From: SIG440 sp045631525
Lineage (GTDB): Bacteria; Bacillota; Clostridia; Monoglobales; Monoglobaceae
DNA: 64,000 bases
NCBI GenBank assembly: GCA_045631525.1
Contig: JAZQUY010000012.1
Span: 25,493-89,492, forward strand
Reading direction: 5' to 3'
Positions within the stretch are counted from its first letter, which is position 1. Every line of letters begins with the position of its first letter. The notes beneath the pieces are model-generated. The model saw nothing but the letters and a program-made list of their open reading frames with translations, was not told the origin of the DNA and did no database searches. A program made the translations under genes and the position numbers. Positions 53,614-62,063 of this stretch are shown piece by piece.

Positions 53614-55188
53614 TTGAATAAAGTTGTTGTAAGGGGAATATCAATGCCCATAAAACATACCGAGGCGGATGTTTTTGAAAAAGCCTCGGCTGTTTTAAAA
53701 AAGCAAGGGATTGCCCCTTCATATATGACTGTTTATAAAAAATCTCTGGATGCCAGACGGAAATCGGATATTCATTTTGAATATACTGTTGCGGCAGAGG
53801 CGGAGAGAGTTAGCGAAAACCTTGATGGTGGACTGATTTCAATTTTGGAGGATACGAAGCCTCTGGATTTGGCTGAACTGAAAGGCAGAAACAACACTGC
53901 GAAAAAAACAGTGGTAGTGGGTAGCGGTCCTTGTGGACTTTTCGCGGCATATGTTCTTGCAAGCTCTGGAACAGAGGTTACTGTTATTGAACGTGGTGGC
54001 GATGTTGACAAACGGCAGAAACTGATAGATAAATTCTGGCAATGCGGGATTTTAGATAAGAACACAAATGTACAGTTTGGCGAGGGTGGAGCAGGTACGT
54101 TTTCGGATGGAAAGCTCAATACCCGAATTGGTGACCCGCTTCAAAGGTTTGTTCTTGAAACCTTTACAGAGTGTGGTGCGCCAAGAGAAATTTTGTATCA
54201 GGCAAAGCCCCATATAGGCACAGATATTTTGAAAACCTGTGTCAAGAATTTGCGGAAGAAAATTGAGGAACTTGGCGGGAAAGTGCTGTTTGATACAAAG
54301 ATGACGGATGTAAAAATAAAGAATGGACAGATTGTGTCTGTACTCACGGATAGTGCTGAGATTGAATGTGACAGACTTATTCTTGCAATCGGTCACAGCA
54401 GCCGTGACACCTATGAGATGCTTTACAGAAAAGGTATTGCTATGGAGCAAAAGCCTTTTGCTGCAGGCGTCAGGATTGAGCATCGCCGTGAGTTTATAAA
54501 CCGCATACAGTATGGAAACTCCTCTGACATCGAGCTTTTGCCAACGGCGGATTACAGACTTGCATATAATGGGGAAGACAGAAGTTGTTATAGCTTTTGT
54601 ATGTGTCCTGGCGGTGTGGTTGTGAATGCGTCGTCGGAGGATGGACATCTTGTTGTAAACGGAATGAGCAATCACAGCCGTATGGCAGAAAATTCAAACA
54701 GTGCCCTTGTAGTGAGTGTAAGACCCTCTGATTTTGATGGCGATTCGCCATTAGCAGGTTTGGAATTTCAAAGGAAATACGAAGCGCTGGCATATAAACT
54801 TGCAGGCGGAAAAGGTCCGGTACAACTTGCAAAGGATTTTGTATATGACCATATATCCCAAAAATTTGACGGCGTGAAGCCGTCTTTTACTGGTGAAACT
54901 GCATTTGCGGACTTGAGAGAATGTTTGCCAAAGTTTATAACCGATACTCTGAAAGATGGACTTTTTGATTTTGACAGAAAAATGAAAAGTTTTTTGGGTG
55001 AGGGTGCAATTCTCACCGGTGTGGAAATGAGGACCTCGGCACCACTCCGGATAGTAAGGGACAAAAACTTTGAAAGCATCAGTTGTAAAGGCTTGTTCCC
55101 TGCGGGCGAGGGTGCTGGTTATGCAGGCGGAATTATGAGTGCTGCAATTGACGGAATAAAAATCGCAAGGCAAATACTACAAAATTAA
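53614..55188 (+). CDS. FAD-dependent dehydrogenase of the COG2509 type
   Basis: A 524-residue flavoprotein with a Rossmann FAD motif VVGSGPCGLFAAYVLASSG near residue 106, NVQFGEGGAGTFSDGKLNTR near 152, and a C-terminal FAD-closing segment FPAGEGAGYAGGIMSAAIDG. The N-terminal 100 residues form the extra domain usual in this family. Its physiological substrate is unknown. It starts with TTG behind GGAGG, and often follows cdaR in Clostridia. It is the last recognisable core gene before the accessory island. Confidence 0.92.
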   Translation: MNKVVVRGISMPIKHTEADVFEKASAVLKKQGIAPSYMTVYKKSLDARRKSDIHFEYTVAAEAERVSENLDGGLISILEDTKPLDLAELKGRNNTAKKTVVVGSGPCGLFAAYVLASSGTEVTVIERGGDVDKRQKLIDKFWQCGILDKNTNVQFGEGGAGTFSDGKLNTRIGDPLQRFVLETFTECGAPREILYQAKPHIGTDILKTCVKNLRKKIEELGGKVLFDTKMTDVKIKNGQIVSVLTDSAEIECDRLILAIGHSSRDTYEMLYRKGIAMEQKPFAAGVRIEHRREFINRIQYGNSSDIELLPTADYRLAYNGEDRSCYSFCMCPGGVVVNASSEDGHLVVNGMSNHSRMAENSNSALVVSVRPSDFDGDSPLAGLEFQRKYEALAYKLAGGKGPVQLAKDFVYDHISQKFDGVKPSFTGETAFADLRECLPKFITDTLKDGLFDFDRKMKSFLGEGAILTGVEMRTSAPLRIVRDKNFESISCKGLFPAGEGAGYAGGIMSAAIDGIKIARQILQN

Positions 55189-55647
55189 CATAAAGACAAA
55201 ATACAAACCAGAAAGGCATTGAATAAAATTATGAAATTAGGTATAGTAGTTCATGCACCAATTTCATATATCTCTATATATCCTTATAAAACTCTCTAAA
55301 TGGCTATAAACAAAGGATTATCACAAGAGCAGAATTCTATATATTCCCGTATAACTCCGTATATCTCATAAAAAATTGGTGTCAGGAATGGTGTCAGGGC
55401 GTATATAAGCTATTTTAAAAGGGTTTGACACACCAAAAAATGAAACTACCATCACATTATAAAAGGACTATGGAATAAAATCCGTAGTCCTTTTTGGTTA
55501 TGATAATTTTAGTATTTTGTAAGAAGTATCTCTACTGTACGTCCACGATTTTACGGCGGAAGTTGGAGTGAGTATAATCACTTACCACTTTCTATATTAA
55601 ACATCTTTTCATCCCCTAAACTATAAATTAAAATATTTTCTCAAAAG
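55189..55647. other. Intergenic junction between core genes and the accessory island
   Basis: About 460 AT-rich bases with no credible gene. A tandem word ATTGGTGTCAGG / AATGGTGTCAGG lies near 55375-55399. The only strong element is the terminator at 55464-55495. This is a candidate left boundary of the island, but no duplicated attachment site could be identified inside the window. Confidence 0.5.
55464..55495 (+). terminator. Terminator at the core/island junction
   Basis: Stem AGGACTATGGA / TCCGTAGTCCT (one G-T wobble) followed by five T. Confidence 0.85.
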
Positions 55648-55810
55648 AGGTGTGCCGGAAGCAAAACTTACGACACACCGGAAAATGCCTATAAAGGCTT
55701 ATTTATAGCTCGTATATATAAACTGCTAACCATTTGCTAACAGATCACCATCAACCAACCTAATATACAACACTATAAAGTTGTACCATACCAATTCTTA
55801 ACTACTAATC
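55648..55810 (-). ncRNA. Structured RNA-like module, copy 1
   Basis: Read on the minus strand: a GGTTGGTTGATGGTG stretch, hairpin CTGTTAGC / GTTAGCAG, hairpin GCC-TTTATA-GGC, and a terminal hairpin GGTGTGTCG / CGGCACACC followed by T-rich sequence. The same order occurs in copy 2 at 56809-56960, with stem changes that preserve pairing. It follows the 3' end of the first paralogous gene. It may be an independent small RNA, an elaborate terminator or a recombination site. Confidence 0.5.
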
Positions 55811-56272
55811 TTATTTCCCGAAGAGTTTATCAACATCTTCTATGAGTGTTTTAAACACCCCTACGTTGTTTTTGAACTCATCCAACATAATATGAATAAA
55901 CCTAAAGACATCATGACTATAATTAATATCTTCATCAAACCAATCTGATTGTATGTAAACAATTTTATCTTCTTCTACACCAAACTTACTTAGATGATCC
56001 AAGTCTAAGTTTGCACGAGAGATTATTTCTTTTACATCCTCATGCATTTTTGGAAGATTATAAAGTATTACCTTTATTGTTGTACCATCTTCTCCGTCGT
56101 AAAGAGATGCAACAGGAAGATCGTTGCTATATCTAAAGGTAATCACATCATCCTTATATACATTGGGATAATCATACTTTTTACTATCAAGTACTTCCCT
56201 AAAACAATGAAATAAAATGTAATCTTCACTCATAAGTGTTTTCAATTTAGTTAATGTGAAACTTTTTACCAT
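55811..56272 (-). CDS. Unrecognised island protein, paralogue A
   Basis: A 153-residue soluble, acidic protein with AGGGGG before its ATG. I do not recognise the family. It is a paralogue of the next protein upstream: both share the pattern F-x-CFR-x(4)-D near residue 22 and a DxVITFxYSxxxPVxxxY stretch near residue 41. The alternating beta and helical pattern is reminiscent of YbjN/secretion-chaperone-like folds, a weak guess. The two genes are 17 bases apart and flanked by copies of the structured module. Confidence 0.7.
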   Translation of the reverse strand: MVKSFTLTKLKTLMSEDYILFHCFREVLDSKKYDYPNVYKDDVITFRYSNDLPVASLYDGEDGTTIKVILYNLPKMHEDVKEIISRANLDLDHLSKFGVEEDKIVYIQSDWFDEDINYSHDVFRFIHIMLDEFKNNVGVFKTLIEDVDKLFGK

Positions 56273-56289
56273 AAAAAAACCCCCTAATA

Positions 56290-56763
56290 TTATACTATTT
56301 TTTCTGCTTCAATGTTGTCTCCAAATTTTTCTATAAGTTGTTTTAGAACAACAGCATTTTCTTCAAAATCCGAGAATATTCCACGTATATATTCTCTAAC
56401 TTCTTCTCCATTATCAACGCAGGCAATACAGCTTTTTTCCTGCCTATAAGTTAATAAATTTCCCTTAATGAAGCAACTACTATTATGTTTCAATTCTTGA
56501 TTCACCTGTTCAAGAGCAATCTGTATATCGTCGGATAACTCCGATGGAAAGGAAAAATCAATATGAACATAATAATCACCATCATTTTCCATCTGATAAA
56601 TATTAACGACGGGAAATTCTTTACTATATTCAAAAGTGATTACTCCGTCTCTGTCTGTGCTGAAGTACCCACACTCATCTATATAATCCCTAAAACAGAA
56701 AAATAAGAAGTGATTTGTACTCAAAAAAAGTTCTAAAACATTTAAAATACAACTACTTGTCAT
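56290..56763 (-). CDS. Unrecognised island protein, paralogue B
   Basis: A 157-residue soluble protein with AGGAGG eight bases before its ATG. It shares FFCFRDYIDE and DGVITFEYSKEFPVVNIY with paralogue A but is otherwise diverged, with three extra cysteines near residues 96-115. No membrane segment or signal is visible. It is the first gene of the pair; the second structured module lies directly upstream of it. Confidence 0.7.
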   Translation of the reverse strand: MTSSCILNVLELFLSTNHFLFFCFRDYIDECGYFSTDRDGVITFEYSKEFPVVNIYQMENDGDYYVHIDFSFPSELSDDIQIALEQVNQELKHNSSCFIKGNLLTYRQEKSCIACVDNGEEVREYIRGIFSDFEENAVVLKQLIEKFGDNIEAEKIV

Positions 56764-56808
56764 CTAAAGTTCCTCCTAAAATTTAATTTATATTTATATG
56801 AAGGCACA

Positions 56809-56960
56809 AAAAAGGTGTGCCGGAAGCGAAACTCACGGCACACCGATAAAACCCCTGTGGGGAAATATTCTATTATAGTATCTATATAACTGCCAGTACC
56901 TACTGACAGACCACCAACCACCGACCACCAACCTATATGAGTTACCATAAGATTTGTGCC
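56809..56960 (-). ncRNA. Structured RNA-like module, copy 2
   Basis: Minus-strand order as in copy 1: TATGGTAACTCATATA, a G-rich stretch GGTTGGTGGTCGGTGG, hairpin CTGTCAGTA / TACTGGCAG, hairpin CCCC-ACA-GGGG and a terminal hairpin GGTGTGCCG / CGGCACACC followed by TTTTTT. The second hairpin is completely different in sequence from copy 1 yet still pairs. It lies upstream of paralogue B. The short open frame on top of it has no ribosome binding site and is not a gene. Confidence 0.5.
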
Positions 56961-56975
56961 GGACTGCATAAGCAA

Positions 56976-57287
56976 TCTTTATTACATCAGTCATTATACG
57001 CTAGTTTTTTGAGTATGTCAATAACCACAACAAAAGTTTTTTTACTGTTTTATCAAGCAAACGAAAGGCGTGCTCGACTTTTAGTTGAGATTTCAATGAA
57101 AAGTAGAATTTAAGAAAAATAAAAAAATTTTAACCATTTATTATTCTATACCTACTAAAACTCCGACAAAATAAAATAAGGTAAAAAAAATCGCAAAATA
57201 TTCAAGATGTAAACCCCGAAAACATTGTAGTTGAGTGGTTTGTCAATTGAATAATTGCGATTTTATTTTTTTGTTGTTATTGCTGGC
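56976..57287. other. Noncoding spacer with a long imperfect stem-loop
   Basis: No gene is visible. The right part holds AAAAATCGCAAAATATTCAA (57186-57205) facing TTGAATAATTGCGATTTT (57247-57264), enclosing an inner AAACC / GGTTT pair. It lies directly after the 3' end of the next minus-strand gene, with T runs on the minus side, so it is probably its terminator. Confidence 0.6.
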
Positions 57288-57998
57288 TTAACCTTTGTTT
57301 TCTTCCTTTAGATAGGTAAATTCGTATTTATCTTGAAGTGTGAGAAAGTGATCTGTGGAATAAAAGTTGGCATCAGCAAATTTATCTATAATATGCCGCG
57401 AGTTACAAAAACTACGGTCTTGTTCACTTACGAGAGCATCGAGCAAGTCTTCATAGCTTTCTACATGACAGAATGCTGAGATAAATTGGCGTTCTTTGAA
57501 TGGTAGTGTATTATCCGCCGTGTTTTTAAGTATTTTTCGGCTCTCTAAATCTACCACAACTTCACCCACATAGGTAAGTAGTGGATTTTTAAGTCTTTGC
57601 TCGTTTTTCCACCAATGACAATGGTACTGAACCACCTGCAAAATCTTTCCCTCGGAGTTTACACGTTCAAGCTCAGATTTAAGATAATCAAGGGTACTGT
57701 GTTCCAGAGCATACCCAATACGGTGATAACACACCAAGCCACGACTACAAAGCATATCACTAAAATCAATAAAAGTAACATTACTATCTACCGGCTCTAT
57801 AATACCCAAAGATACACCTTGGTCATATACGATATGCGAGATATAAAATATGTAAAGACCTGCCGTAATTTTATAAGCTAAAATGCCGTCATCGCTTATA
57901 TATGGCTTTTTCTGTTTATACCCAAACATTTTCCAAAGCTCGTCATCTCTATAATCTTCTTCAGCTCTAACGATAGCCGAAACTTTATATTTAATCAT
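57288..57998 (-). CDS. Unrecognised island protein, 236 residues
   Basis: No family recognised. The ATG at 57998 follows AGGTGG. The protein is soluble and mixed alpha/beta, with conserved-looking aromatic stretches (YHCHWWKNEQRLKNPLLTY near residue 126). It overlaps the upstream gene by eight bases, so the two are translated together and may form a functional pair such as an effector and partner; that is speculation. Confidence 0.7.
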   Translation of the reverse strand: MIKYKVSAIVRAEEDYRDDELWKMFGYKQKKPYISDDGILAYKITAGLYIFYISHIVYDQGVSLGIIEPVDSNVTFIDFSDMLCSRGLVCYHRIGYALEHSTLDYLKSELERVNSEGKILQVVQYHCHWWKNEQRLKNPLLTYVGEVVVDLESRKILKNTADNTLPFKERQFISAFCHVESYEDLLDALVSEQDRSFCNSRHIIDKFADANFYSTDHFLTLQDKYEFTYLKEENKG

Positions 57999-58368
57999 CC
58001 GTTCCACCTACTTTTATAACTACCTCGTAAATTTCATCCGACAAAGAAGAGGCAAACATAACTTTGATGTCGGAACACTCCGCTTTATCCTTCAAATCTC
58101 TATACAGTATGTATGCTGCCTGTACGTCTTTACGATACTCGAAAGTATGACATAGTTCACTTTCGTTAAAGCTATACACCCACGCACCATAAAGCACTTC
58201 TTTATCGAGACACTCCATACCAGACGAAACGGGAGAACCGTGGGTTACAGTTATACATTCGTCTAACACTTCTATAACACAGTCCAAAATCCGCCCTTCA
58301 AGATATGCATCCTGATCCGTTATTCCTTCCTCAACTAAAATCGCTTTTAATAAATCTTTTACTTTCAT
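57991..58368 (-). CDS. Unrecognised small island protein, 125 residues
   Basis: No family recognised. The ATG at 58368 follows GGAGG at seven bases. The product is acidic (start MKVKDLLKAILVEEG), without membrane segments, with a C-terminal region FASSLSDEIYEVVIKVGG. Its stop overlaps the start of the 236-residue gene, so it is the first gene of a two-gene unit. Confidence 0.68.
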   Translation of the reverse strand: MKVKDLLKAILVEEGITDQDAYLEGRILDCVIEVLDECITVTHGSPVSSGMECLDKEVLYGAWVYSFNESELCHTFEYRKDVQAAYILYRDLKDKAECSDIKVMFASSLSDEIYEVVIKVGGTDD

Positions 58369-58486
58369 CACATTACCTCCGTATTATGCAATTTATAAGA
58401 CATTTCATAAATAAAACATTACAAAAACATTGTCATCTGTGATGATACCGCATTCTTCGGCTAAAGCCAAGGGATTTTAAAAAAAT

Positions 58487-58514
58487 GTGCATAAGCGGTT
58501 TCTCACTTATGCAC
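58487..58514 (-). terminator. Terminator after the 278-residue island gene
   Basis: Stem GTGCATAAG / CTTATGCAC with a T run on the minus strand. Confidence 0.85.
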
Positions 58515-58563
58515 GAAATTATGTAACTTTTTTAATACTTTGTAACGAGGTTTACCCCAAAGG

Positions 58564-59400
58564 TTAATCAGCATCACATTCTGTGTCTTCCTCTTGAAGT
58601 CTTGCTATATAACCTTTTGTAAACCCTTTATTATAACCGCTATTGTATGATTGCATATATCCTGAAATATTTTCATCGCCATAATCTGCTTCAGCAGGCC
58701 AACTATCAAAACTTGAAACAAGCTCATCGTATTCCACCCTAAACTCATTCATTATGCCTTCATAATTATATACACCCGTAATTACAAATGGCTTGTGCTT
58801 TAACATTTGTTCAAATACAATTACTTCTTGAATAAAATTCTCTATATCTTCTTGTGAACAGAAAACACCTGTCATAATTTCTTGTGTAAATTTTGTTTTT
58901 TCATCATTATCATATATAATTTGAACATCATATATTTCACCTAAGCAAGGTATATATAAGTCAGTCCACTTGTCATTTTCTTCATCGTAAAAAATATTGA
59001 ATTGTACCATTCTATAACCAATATAATCTTTTATATATACTATAAATAAATTAGTATCAAAACTTTCGTCTTGAATACGTTCCTTCAACTCTCCATAGGT
59101 TTCAAAGCCTTCAAAGAAGAATTTCAATTTTTTAATTCTTCTTTGGTGTTCTTCTATTAAAGGTTTTTCGTACAATACGAAATAATTATACGCTGGAACA
59201 GAAGTAACATCACCGGCATTTTCCGATACGGTATAAACACCATCAGCATAGCTTACATTATTTTTATACTTCTTTACAAATTTACTCTGTTCTGCTGCAG
59301 AAACAATCTCTGTAATTTCTTTTCTGAAAAACAGTTTATTTTTATTAACCATTGATGGAGCAAAAAGTTCCAAAAGTTCTTTAACATCCAAATTCTTCAT
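58564..59400 (-). CDS. Unrecognised island protein, 278 residues
   Basis: No family recognised. The ATG at 59400 follows GGAG. It is soluble and acidic, rich in aromatic residues and beta-strand-like segments (YFVLYEKPLIEEHQRR, MVQFNIFYDEENDKWTDLY). The end has a short glycine-tyrosine repeat (YNSGYNKGFTKGYIARL) and an acidic tail. It is transcribed alone, between two noncoding gaps, and ends at a strong terminator. Confidence 0.68.
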   Translation of the reverse strand: MKNLDVKELLELFAPSMVNKNKLFFRKEITEIVSAAEQSKFVKKYKNNVSYADGVYTVSENAGDVTSVPAYNYFVLYEKPLIEEHQRRIKKLKFFFEGFETYGELKERIQDESFDTNLFIVYIKDYIGYRMVQFNIFYDEENDKWTDLYIPCLGEIYDVQIIYDNDEKTKFTQEIMTGVFCSQEDIENFIQEVIVFEQMLKHKPFVITGVYNYEGIMNEFRVEYDELVSSFDSWPAEADYGDENISGYMQSYNSGYNKGFTKGYIARLQEEDTECDAD

Positions 59401-59597
59401 TTTAAACACACTCCAATTTCCATATTATTTTGTAAAATAATCGGGACTTTGTATTTGTAAAGCCCTTAAATCTTTATATTACCACCATATTTTCAATGAT
59501 GAAATTTATCAAACTTACACCTGACACAAAATGCACGCTGATTTTTGATTTTTTCTGATAAAAAACAGTTGTTTTCATATCAAATTTATACTGTATA

Positions 59598-59647
59598 GGT
59601 GTAAATGTTTAGAATTTTGCAATTTACTTACTCTAAACACTTACACC
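59598..59647. repeat. Sixteen-base inverted repeat between island genes
   Basis: GGTGTAAATGTTTAGA (59598-59613) is mirrored by TCTAAACACTTACACC (59632-59647) with 15 of 16 pairs and an 18-base loop. No T run follows on either strand, so it is not a typical terminator. A further CTTACACC half-site lies near 59514. Confidence 0.65.
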
Positions 59648-59681
59648 ATAAAAATTTATTAACAATTTAATTATGTAAGTT

Positions 59682-60515
59682 TTAACAAACTTCGGGACCA
59701 TTTTTCAATTCAATCGTTACCTTTAAGCCATTTTTGAAACGTTCGTAAGCATTGAGCTCATCTAAACAGTCATCAGTTTTCTCAAAAAGCTCTTCCGAAG
59801 CATAAAGCATAATTTTGTACCAAGAGTTTTCTACCAATACTGTATTTACATTTTCTTCAAACATCCTTATAGCTGCTTCATCAATTACAGCATCCGTTGT
59901 TTTCAAGAAGAAATATTCATCTTTTCCGACTTTGTTTTTGACATCTGTGTAACAAATTTCCCACAGATAAGGAATCTCAACAAAATTACGTTTGTTATTT
60001 TCTTCGCCATCCATCCAAAAACAATCTTCAAACAATGTTTTTCCCAATGATTTATCACACTCATCCATAAAGCTATCTATATTTTTTATCTGTGCAAATT
60101 CCAATACCGCTGTGAAAGAACTACTGCATGACCCAATATTATACATAGTTTTTTCATAATATTTTCCGTTATAAACAAACAAATCCACTTGCAATGCATG
60201 ACTTAAATCGTGTTCTGTAAGCATATATTCAAGCGTGTTCTTAACACTTTCTATGTTATCACACAAATCCACACTAAATATTGTTCTTTTATCTTTTGGA
60301 AATCCAGAAGCACCACTAACTGGCAAAGAAGAAACAACCACAAAAGGTGGAGTAATTACTATACTTGTAGGTGAAGTAACTGCTATATAAGGAACAATCC
60401 AATTTGCGTTTGTGTTATTAAGCACCCACTCAATCCTATTATTGATATTTGATGAATGTACAATCGAAATATCAAATAAAATATCTTTTTCAACTCTTGC
60501 TATATCTTTATTCAT
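59682..60515 (-). CDS. Unrecognised island protein, 277 residues
   Basis: No family recognised. The ATG at 60515 follows AGGAGAG at nine bases and is preferred over an upstream ATG at 60572. An unusual hydrophobic, proline- and serine-rich stretch (VTSPTSIVITPPFVVVSSLP) lies near residue 47; the rest is soluble and acidic, with a tryptophan-containing FWMDGEENNKRNF near 168. Directly upstream sits the array of phased TTTATAAA sites, so its transcription may be tightly controlled. Confidence 0.68.
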   Translation of the reverse strand: MNKDIARVEKDILFDISIVHSSNINNRIEWVLNNTNANWIVPYIAVTSPTSIVITPPFVVVSSLPVSGASGFPKDKRTIFSVDLCDNIESVKNTLEYMLTEHDLSHALQVDLFVYNGKYYEKTMYNIGSCSSSFTAVLEFAQIKNIDSFMDECDKSLGKTLFEDCFWMDGEENNKRNFVEIPYLWEICYTDVKNKVGKDEYFFLKTTDAVIDEAAIRMFEENVNTVLVENSWYKIMLYASEELFEKTDDCLDELNAYERFKNGLKVTIELKNGPEVC

Positions 60516-60534
60516 ACTTAAGCACTCTCCTGAT

Positions 60535-60643
60535 TTTATAAATTTTCTTATGCCTTTATAAAATCCGGACACTATTTATAAAACTGAAAGCAGTTTCATG
60601 AAAACCACGATAGTTTTATAAAATCGTTACCGGTTTTATAAAA
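60535..60643. repeat. Six-site TTTATAAA array phased at 20 bp
   Basis: TTTATAAA occurs at 60535, 60555, 60575, 60615 and 60635, with a degenerate TTTCATGAAA at about 60595. The spacing is exactly 20 bases, about two helical turns, so all sites face the same side of DNA. The sequences between the sites differ. This looks like an iteron or partition-type binding array, upstream of the 277-residue gene. Confidence 0.75.
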
Positions 60644-60716
60644 GTCATTATTTTTCTACCTATAACACCATAAACCTATCGTACACCAACCATAACCCTA
60701 AAAAAGTCACATAATA

Positions 60717-60986
60717 TTAACCTTCAAAACCCTTAGCATCCTCAGCAAGTAATACCAAAACTTCCTTTGTTGCCTTTGGGGCTTTGAATTCACACACGAA
60801 CTCAATACTATCCAAATCTTCCATTGTAAGAGTTATCGTCAAATGACCGTTATATAGATCAGCATTTTTCTTCTTCAACCCTTCCGGAAGAATAACAATT
60901 AATTTGTCGTTATCAGTATCTTCATAGTACTTAATACCTTGAAAATACTCTACAACGATTTCATCCGTTGTTTTTGCTTTTGCCAT
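60717..60986 (-). CDS. Unrecognised small island protein, 89 residues
   Basis: No family recognised. AGGAGGG precedes the ATG. The protein starts MAKAKTTDEIVVEYFQG and appears beta-rich (HLTITLTMEDLDSIEFV near residue 47) with an acidic end. It lies 13 bases after the 221-residue gene and probably forms an operon with it and the ribbon-helix-helix gene. The phased array begins 74 bases beyond its stop. Confidence 0.7.
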   Translation of the reverse strand: MAKAKTTDEIVVEYFQGIKYYEDTDNDKLIVILPEGLKKKNADLYNGHLTITLTMEDLDSIEFVCEFKAPKATKEVLVLLAEDAKGFEG

Positions 60987-60999
60987 AAATTTCGCCCTC

Positions 61000-61665
61000 C
61001 TAATATAAATATTTTTCTTTTTTTATTTTTTCTTCCATACCTAATAAATCTTCCAATGTCGTATAACCCTGTATCATATTGATGATATAAGGACGCAGCC
61101 ACATAGCCCTACGGCTATCACCTTCAATAAGGGAAAGGAGGTATGCCATTTTTTTGCCATCGACCTTATCTGCATACTTTTTCAAGTACGCTTGGCTCAT
61201 TTTACGAAGTAAAGCAAGTTCCGCTACACAGTCTTGTAAATCATATATGGCAGAATACTTACTCTCCGGCAAAATACCATTCAAATCTGATATAAACAAA
61301 TTATTCCTTGATATTTTACCTATACCAACATAAAACGCTACACGAGCTTCTTCAATATAGCCAAACCTTATAAGCTGTACCGTAGTTCTACCTATTTTAG
61401 ACTTTAACTGTTTGGATGCCCATTTTACAGCGTTCTTTGCTGCCTCATATGTAATATTAAATTCATTACAAAGCGCTTCGTAGTCGTATCCACTTTTTAT
61501 AAAAAATCTAATTTTATCTTTTGTCTTAGACCTTGAAAGCCACTCCATTGAATTTACATATTCAACAATTTCTTCTAATAACTCACGCTTTGACGCAACT
61601 GCTTCATTGGGATTGTTTTTAACGGAGTTATGTTCTTTTGATAATGATTTAAATATACTCTCCAT
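61000..61665 (-). CDS. Unrecognised helical island protein with possible helix-turn-helix
   Basis: A 221-residue mostly helical protein with GGAGGG before its ATG. A segment near residues 56-80 (DYEALCNEFNITYEAAKNAV) has the spacing of a sigma-factor-like helix-turn-helix, a tentative reading. The C-terminal half, with LSLIEGDSRRAMWLRPYI, resembles nothing I can name. Its start codon directly follows the stop of the ribbon-helix-helix-like gene, so the two are translationally linked. Confidence 0.7.
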   Translation of the reverse strand: MESIFKSLSKEHNSVKNNPNEAVASKRELLEEIVEYVNSMEWLSRSKTKDKIRFFIKSGYDYEALCNEFNITYEAAKNAVKWASKQLKSKIGRTTVQLIRFGYIEEARVAFYVGIGKISRNNLFISDLNGILPESKYSAIYDLQDCVAELALLRKMSQAYLKKYADKVDGKKMAYLLSLIEGDSRRAMWLRPYIINMIQGYTTLEDLLGMEEKIKKEKYLY

Positions 61666-61992
61666 TTAAAACCCTCCTTTTTTTACATAATTTAACCCAT
61701 ATTCGATTGCATCTAATACAAATCTACTTCTGCTGCAACTATACTTTTTTGATATATTATCAACGATATCAAACAAACCTTCTGATACTCTCACAGTAAT
61801 AATTTTCTTGTTGTCAGATGTTCTTTTGCATTTCTTAATCTCAATATTCTGTCGATTAAGTTGCATAGAAACCGCCATAATAATTAATTCTGATAGACTT
61901 ATATTTTTCTCTTTTGCTACGGTTATGAGATTGTTATAAAACTCTTGTGAGATAGCAGTTGCAATCATATTTGTTTTTTTAACACACAACAT
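61666..61992 (-). CDS. Ribbon-helix-helix-like DNA-binding protein
   Basis: A 108-residue protein that looks like two successive ribbon-helix-helix units. The N-terminal unit has MIATAISQEFYNNLITVAKE followed by SLSELI. The C-terminal unit has ITVRVSEGLFDIVDNISKKY followed by SRSRFVLDAIEYGL. The ATG at 61992 follows AGGAGAG. Such proteins act as repressors or partition proteins that bind repeated operators; the phased array 1 kb away is an obvious candidate target. This is inference. Confidence 0.72.
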   Translation of the reverse strand: MLCVKKTNMIATAISQEFYNNLITVAKEKNISLSELIIMAVSMQLNRQNIEIKKCKRTSDNKKIITVRVSEGLFDIVDNISKKYSCSRSRFVLDAIEYGLNYVKKGGF

Positions 61993-62063
61993 ATTTCTCA
62001 CTCTCCTACATAAGAAAATATATCTAACTGGAGCAGGAAGAGGATATATGCATCAATTTTTAG

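Noticed and set aside
56760..56975. 71-codon minus-strand open frame
   Set aside because: It covers the structured module copy 2, has no ribosome binding site and no homologue in module copy 1.
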